Positions 59,273 through 64,000 of a DNA stretch of 64,000 nt are shown here, piece after piece. Made by a program: the position numbers and the translations under genes. Each line of letters opens with the position of its first letter. The first letter of the stretch is position 1. The notes beneath the pieces were generated by a model. The model was not told the DNA's origin, ran no database searches, and saw only the letters and a program-made list of their open reading frames with translations. Source of the stretch: Agapetus fuscipes (taxonomy: Eukaryota > Arthropoda > Insecta > Trichoptera > Glossosomatidae); NCBI GenBank assembly GCA_951799405.1, contig OX637332.1, forward strand, positions 3,229,001-3,293,000, in the 5' to 3' direction.

Positions 59273-60205
59273 TTTCTTCTTCGTGTCAGCTTCACACCGT
59301 ATTGGCCCAGTAACGAGCAATGTCTACAGCTCTTTGGTTTCCCGCAAAGAGATCATCCATGGAGCAGCTTGTCGGACAGGAAAGACAACACCGCAGGTGC
59401 TCCATTGTTTGCTGAGCTCCACACTCACATAGTGTAGAGTCCTCCCGTCCCAGAAATCCCCAGGTCAGCATGCTGGCCCGGGCTCTTCCAACATTGGTCC
59501 TCAATCTGTTCATGGATCTCCATACGGGCCACTCAAGGTTCTTTCCTGGGGGTAGGCTCTCTGAAGGCTGCACAAAGCTCTCCGGGCATTCCTCCTTCCA
59601 CATTTGTAATCTCTCCGCCACTGGATCCAAAGACAAGGGCTGCACGGAACTAAGGAAGCTGTGTCTCGACTTCAGGCGCTGCTGTGATGAAAAGCCACTT
59701 CCGTAAATGCAGTGCTGTGTGCACGTTAGAGCCTTCTGCCTCTCGACTCTCGAAGCCACCTTGCGTCTGATGTGGGGTGGGGCTATGCCTGCAAGAGGAT
59801 ATAACTTCCCCGTGGGCGTTGGCTTGAGGCATCCTGATACAATACGGCAGGTATCATGCAGCGCGACATCAACTTGCTTCGCATGTGCGGAGCGTTCCCA
59901 TACCGGGGCTGCGTACTCTCCGGCTGAGAAACACAAAGTCATTGCAGTTACACGTATTACTTGTGGCTGCGCACCCCAGTTGGTGCCCACGAGCTTCCGG
60001 AGTAGATTATTACGGGTAGCCACTTTCATTTTTGTGTTGTTGCAGTGGGCTCTATATGTGAGCGACCGGTCAAGGGTAACTCCCAGGTATTTGGGGTTAT
60101 CGCTGGGAGGCAGCACTTGGTCTTCCCATCTGATTACTGGTTTACTTGATGCAAACTTATTCTTTAGATGGAAGTAGGAGACCTGGGTTTTTGATGGGGA
60201 TAAAG
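59273..60205 (-). mobile_element. 5'-truncated LINE with 10-bp TSD and intact reading frame (933 bp)
   Basis: Perfect duplication ACAAAATAAT (59263-59272, 60206-60215). The whole element is one open frame of about 304 codons: end of the reverse transcriptase palm and thumb (SPSKTQVSYFHL, NPKYLGVTLDRSLTY, GEYAAPVW) followed by a Cys/His C-terminus (LCECGAQQTMEHLRCCLSCP) and WANTV-stop. The 3' end is GACACGAAGAAG. The absence of any stop or frameshift implies recent insertion. Confidence 0.95.
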
Positions 60206-60209
60206 ACAA
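59292..60209 (-). CDS. LINE reverse transcriptase C-terminal region (305 codons, truncated)
   Basis: Open frame inside the preceding element. Its ATG codon lies at the TSD edge, so the M is not the protein's natural start. The upstream endonuclease and RT fingers/palm with the catalytic YxDD are absent; the protein would be inactive alone. KYLGVTLD is the conserved RT motif after the active site; the C-terminal Cys/His cluster is shared with 30357-30506. Confidence 0.9.
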   Translation of the reverse strand: MSLSPSKTQVSYFHLKNKFASSKPVIRWEDQVLPPSDNPKYLGVTLDRSLTYRAHCNNTKMKVATRNNLLRKLVGTNWGAQPQVIRVTAMTLCFSAGEYAAPVWERSAHAKQVDVALHDTCRIVSGCLKPTPTGKLYPLAGIAPPHIRRKVASRVERQKALTCTQHCIYGSGFSSQQRLKSRHSFLSSVQPLSLDPVAERLQMWKEECPESFVQPSESLPPGKNLEWPVWRSMNRLRTNVGRARASMLTWGFLGREDSTLCECGAQQTMEHLRCCLSCPTSCSMDDLFAGNQRAVDIARYWANTV

Positions 60210-60479
60210 AATAATGGTCTTTGTTTTTAGATGTTAGAAAACCGCAAAGCCACAATAGCGTCCTTGTTAAGCTGTCATTTAAATTCAGTACTTTAAAACT
60301 ATGATTTAGCACCTTACAGAGTACATAATTCATAACAACTAAAAGGGAATCCTTTTAAAAAATGTCATTTCTTATAACTTATCATTCCTTTTACTATAGC
60401 AACTTGTCTACAAGTACTCTTTTCTTCTTTTTCCATGACCTTTTTCAGTCAACGTATTCCTGCTCCAATCCTCTCCATA

Positions 60480-60550
60480 TTTGTCTATTTACTGTTGTGT
60501 TCAGCCATTATCTGCCTGCAGTTTCCTTGATGTCGTCGTGAGTACCCTAA
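60480..60550 (-). mobile_element. GVGRPQLRW-type LINE fragment
   Basis: GTGTTCAGCCATTATCTGCC and TGCAGTTTCCTTGATGTCG match the antisense region at 25810-25850. Confidence 0.6.
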
Positions 60551-60889
60551 GGTAATGTTTAGGTATACAGTTCCTCTCGATTTTGCTACGCGAAAATGTA
60601 TGGAATATACGACGGTGCTCGTAGTAAATAGAGATTTCATACATTTTTCGATTTACTCGATCGAAGGGAGCTTAAATAATATTTTATACTCGGAGGAACT
60701 GTTACCATTAAAAATAAAAGCTTCACAATATACTCCAAGTTCACTTTGAATGTAACCTTTACGTAAATCAAGTCTTCATAAGAAATGAGAATCTCTTTAG
60801 AAGCAGGGATTTAATTTATGTAAATGGTTGGCGTAGAGCCCCTTTACCGTATTTGTGAATAAAAACAGGTTTCATTTGCTGAATGTGAT

Positions 60890-61140
60890 TGCTTCGGGGA
60901 CAAAGCGGCAATGTCAGAGGAAAGCGCGGAAGGGGAAGGCCGAGGAAAGAATGGTTAGACCAAATAGGTGAGATTCCGAAATAATGGAATCTGCAGAGTG
61001 AGAATAAGAGAAGAGTATGTATGAAAAAGGTGATGAATATTGAGGAAATGAAGGTGGTTTGTAAGGACAGAAAAAAGTAGAGGCGCATCTGCGGAGGTAC
61101 CGGCCACCCCTAGTGGAACGGCGGCGGGATGCAGCAGTCT
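60890..61140 (+). mobile_element. GRGxP-type LINE ORF2 tail
   Basis: KRGRGRPRKEWLDQIGEI, stop, then NLQSENKRRVCMKKVMNIEE and VCKDRKK, stop, CGGTGHP; two in-frame stops. Confidence 0.87.
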
Positions 61141-61149
61141 TTACTTTTT

Positions 61150-61330
61150 AAACACATGTAAGTTAGCGCTTTTATGTTTTGCATGTGTACTTACAAAATA
61201 AACCAAACCACAAATGAACATAAACCTTATAACTTCTGTTGCCTTTCCCTGAAGTCGGGGTGGTATTGGAAAAAGTGAACCATTATTTACAGCATGGGTG
61301 GTTAGCCTCAAACCAAGTTATTAATAAAGG
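61150..61330 (-). repeat. Family A repeat, truncated
   Basis: CACATGTAAGTTAGCGC, ACCACAAATGAACATAAACC, GGGGTGGTATTGG, ATGGGTGGTTAGCCTC. Confidence 0.78.
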
Positions 61331-61883
61331 TACATACCTAAAATAAATTTAGAAAATTAAGGACATTAAAATATGCTATTTTTAATCATATACATTTTTC
61401 TAAGATTTTCGCTTCCATAAAAAAAATGTACAGAAAAAAAACAATATTCTATGACGTAATTTGTAAAAAAAACATTAAGAAAAGAGTGAAAAAAACTTTA
61501 TAGATTGGTTAGCCTACTCGAATCAATATTATTGCAAAGCTCCCCTCGCTTCCTTTTCTTCTTGCTCTTCTCCTGTTAAATATTATTATCAAGTTCCTAC
61601 ATTTTTCTACTGCGCTTCCAGTGTGCGCATACAAAGGCGTCTTCCTCGTGTATAGTGCTGTGTAGCATAAATATATTTAAATACCGGTAAATATCGGGCG
61701 CCAAAAAAATACGCATCAATAAAAATTATACTTGTACAACATCGAATTTTATTAATGTACAAACAAATTTCAATGCTTTATACGGAAAGTATCCCAAATA
61801 AATGTGTAAGAGGCTGAGGATCTATGAGCGTCTATTAATTTTCCATCTAAATTATAACAACATTTGATTTTTGAGTTTCACAT

Positions 61884-62125
61884 AGATTGGTATGCGGCTG
61901 ACCACCCATACTGTAAAAAATGGTTCACGTTGCCGATGTCACCCCTGTTTTAGGGAACGACGGCAAAAGTTGCAGGGTGTATGTCCATTTGAGATTTGGG
62001 TTTTTATGTTGTAGGTTCACATGCGGCATGTGCAAGCGAGAACTTGTACGTGTCTACTTGTGAGAATGCATATAATGTGAATCCCTAATGTAACATAATA
62101 TTTTATTAACTTAGATTAGATTCAA
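61884..62125 (+). repeat. Family A repeat
   Basis: GATTGGTATGCGGCTGACC to TTATTAACTTAGATTAGATT; the core is well kept (GTTTTAGGGAACGACGGC). Confidence 0.86.
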
Positions 62126-63001
62126 TTAGACACGAGGGGTTGTTATATCAAAGCTAACCACGTATTTTTGTATTAAAAAATAGTTTTATCCAATATCACT
62201 CCTGTTTTAAGGACGAAGGAGTAAAAAATGCACAATTTGATAACTTGAAGTTTTTTAAGAAAACCTTAAACTTGTTAAGTTAACAAATACTATTTTTTTA
62301 ATTTCCTTAATGTTTTGACTTTAAACGAACATGCCGATTTTTTTTTCACACATGGTGAAATATGCCAACTAAATTAAATAATATCTATAAAAAAACAGTC
62401 CCAAATCCGCAAAAACATATTCTCAAGTCCTTTTATTGTGTGAAAGCAAATTTACATTAGACTTTTTAAATGTAAAATTTATCGACGAAGATTAATTTAT
62501 TTCACACAAATTCCAAAAACACAAAACAGCGCCGATTCAAAGAAAGTAGGATATATTTTTGGTATAATTTTTTTTTAAGAATCGAATATAGTCTACACAT
62601 CACTAGTAATTGTGCTGCCATCCGAAAAAAATAAAAATCCCGTCGCGCATTACAATTTTAATTTAAATTCTTCATTGTTTTAGCCGTATTACGGCAGAGA
62701 TATACTGTTTTTACACAAATAACAAATAATTCTACTCAAATTTTAACGCGGTGTTTTATTTCTGTCCTATTAAAGTAGAAAGAGATTAAAACGCAATACG
62801 AGGTATCTTTCTTTCTGCTGTCAAATGCAACGAGTGTGCCACACAGAAGCGTCTTATATTATTATGATTCGAATCCAGTTTCCAATTCCAATATTCACTT
62901 CGCGATCGTCTTTCTTTGCGGAGTTCTGTCCGGCAGAGCCGCTTGGACGTCGTATTTATTAGTTTTTTAATTAAAATAAGTATTGTGATATAGCTGTAAT
63001 C
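62126..63001 (+). promoter_or_regulatory. Upstream region of the gene starting at 63002
   Basis: AT-rich sequence turning mildly GC-rich from about 62880 (CTTCGCGATCGTCTTTC, GAGTTCTGTCCGGCAGAGCC). The 5' UTR probably begins here; no TATA box or initiator can be fixed. Confidence 0.4.
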
Positions 63002-63018
63002 ATGGAGTCAGTGCAGAA
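63002..63018 (+). CDS. Probable first coding exon of a third gene
   Basis: ATGGAGTCAGTGCAGAA|GTAAGTG: MESVQ plus two bases, with a purine at +4 and a strong donor. A moderately GC-rich 5' UTR lies directly upstream. The next exon is not found in the remaining 980 bases: the AG at 63713 would give a stop within three codons. The identity is unknown. Confidence 0.6.
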
Positions 63019-63719
63019 GTAAGTGAACTCGTTGTTTTTAGAATAAGTTCTTGTGCAATTCCTCGTATTGTATGTAATAAATTCACCGACAGCTTACTGC
63101 GAACTCTATTTTTGTAAGTGGCTTCGCCATTGACAGCGAGTGGGCACAGAATGGATTGAATCTTCTCCCAGATAAAATTAGCTAAACAGGCGTTGTGTTA
63201 TTTCTTTCTAATTGGCCGGGTTTAAATGATTTGACTTTTTATTGACTTTTATTTGAATCTCGTGTTGTGGCACGTCTTCTGTGTGCGACGCAATGAATCA
63301 AAATCGAAGACCATCCCACTTTTTTATGAAGATTTTATTTATTTATATTTACTATGAAAAAGCGTAGCATTTACACTTTTTCTTACGAGAGGTTGTCTAA
63401 TGAAATTATTGTGGTATAACTAGATCAATGAAACATAAACCTCGAAATAAACCTTGCAAACAATAAACCTTGCACAAATCGAGGAAGTATTAAGTTATAA
63501 TCTACAGTATAAAACATTACCCTCAGAAAATATATTTTGCTTATATTAGAAGACTTTAATTCATGAAATTTGATTAGACAAAATCTTTTTTAGCTAAGAA
63601 AAGTATTATTTTGCAGTGTACAGTCTTTCAAAATTATATATTGGCCAACTTATTGCTAAATGCAACAAAATAATTGATAACTGATAAGTATGAATTATTT
63701 ATTGTTATTGTAGGCCCAC

Positions 63720-63965
63720 AAATTGAAACAATACTGTCATTGCATTACGGAAGATTAGGAAGTACCTATGCAGTCATGATCTTTCCTACAAAACTTCAAA
63801 TTATCTTACTAAACTCCACTTTCTCCAGCTCACTAGCCTTGAAGGTCTGGGTCCTCCTGCACTACAATCCTCCATTTCTCTATGCCTGGTGCTACTTAAA
63901 CTATCAAACTCAAATGAGGTCCGAACATTCAAAATATGTCTCCGCTATGTGATGTCACCCATAGT
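63720..63965 (+). mobile_element. Possible LINE 3' fragment
   Basis: The end ACATTCAAAATATGTCTCCG-CTATGTGATGTCACCC recurs at 27030-27075 (ACATTCAAAATATCCCTCGG-CTATGTGATGTCACC), and in one frame it reads NSNEVRTFKICLRYVMSP, reminiscent of a LINE ORF2 end. Low certainty. Confidence 0.5.
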
Positions 63966-64000
63966 AAATTCCCGATAATCAGATAATTTTTGCTAGCTTA

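Noticed and set aside
63674..63952. Second exon of the gene starting at 63002
   Set aside because: Splicing to the AG at 63713 gives a stop after three codons, and the sequence has repeat similarity to 27030-27075.
1..64000. CRISPR array or prokaryotic operon
   Set aside because: No regularly spaced identical repeats, no ribosome-binding-site spaced genes; introns and SINEs show a eukaryote.

Overview
This window is eukaryotic, AT-rich genomic DNA, most likely from an insect and probably Lepidoptera or a close relative. Short GC-richer exons sit in long introns with GT/AG borders. Non-LTR retrotransposons with (ATT)n or (AAT)n tails, tRNA-derived SINEs, hAT elements and many MITEs fill the introns and intergenic DNA. 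The order-level placement is inference from the style of the repeats and the proteins. No bacterial, viral or CRISPR features are seen.

Three host genes are supported. (1) On the + strand, 592-18957 holds the 3' part of a fibrinogen-related protein gene. Its eight visible exons join in phase into about 646 residues: a long coiled-coil N-terminal part, a linker, then a complete fibrinogen C-terminal (FReD) domain. The first exon or exons, with any signal peptide, lie left of the window. (2) On the - strand, 58080-29085 holds a ten-exon gene over 29 kb for a protein of about 580 residues. It has one N-terminal WW domain, three CUE-like helical modules and a Gly/Asn/Leu-repeat tail. I do not recognise a gene symbol. 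(3) On the + strand at 63002 lies a likely first coding exon (MESVQ, then a GTAAGT donor) whose remainder is beyond the window. Genes 1 and 2 converge on about 10 kb of gene-free AT-rich DNA (18958-29084). Genes 2 and 3 diverge from about 4.9 kb (58.1-63.0 kb).

Everything else is dominated by repeats. One high-copy family of about 250-295 bp (here 'family A', unnamed by me) has more than 30 copies or fragments, many ending in GATTA units. There are two clear tRNA-headed SINE families (T1, T2) and a weaker third group (T3). Composites include T1+T2 dimers and T1 joined to 5S rRNA sequence. LINE 3' ends come from several clades, two of them with perfect 10-bp target-site duplications (TSDs). 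hAT elements and MITEs have 8-bp TSDs, and two 286-bp MITEs have 3-bp TSDs. There is a solo LTR, and several foldback structures, the largest with two 389-bp arms. Many are nested, so relative insertion order can be read directly.

Limits: all coordinates were read by eye. Exon borders rest on GT/AG sites with matching phase, and repeat borders on visible inverted repeats or TSDs where stated. No database search was possible, so family names stay at the clade level.
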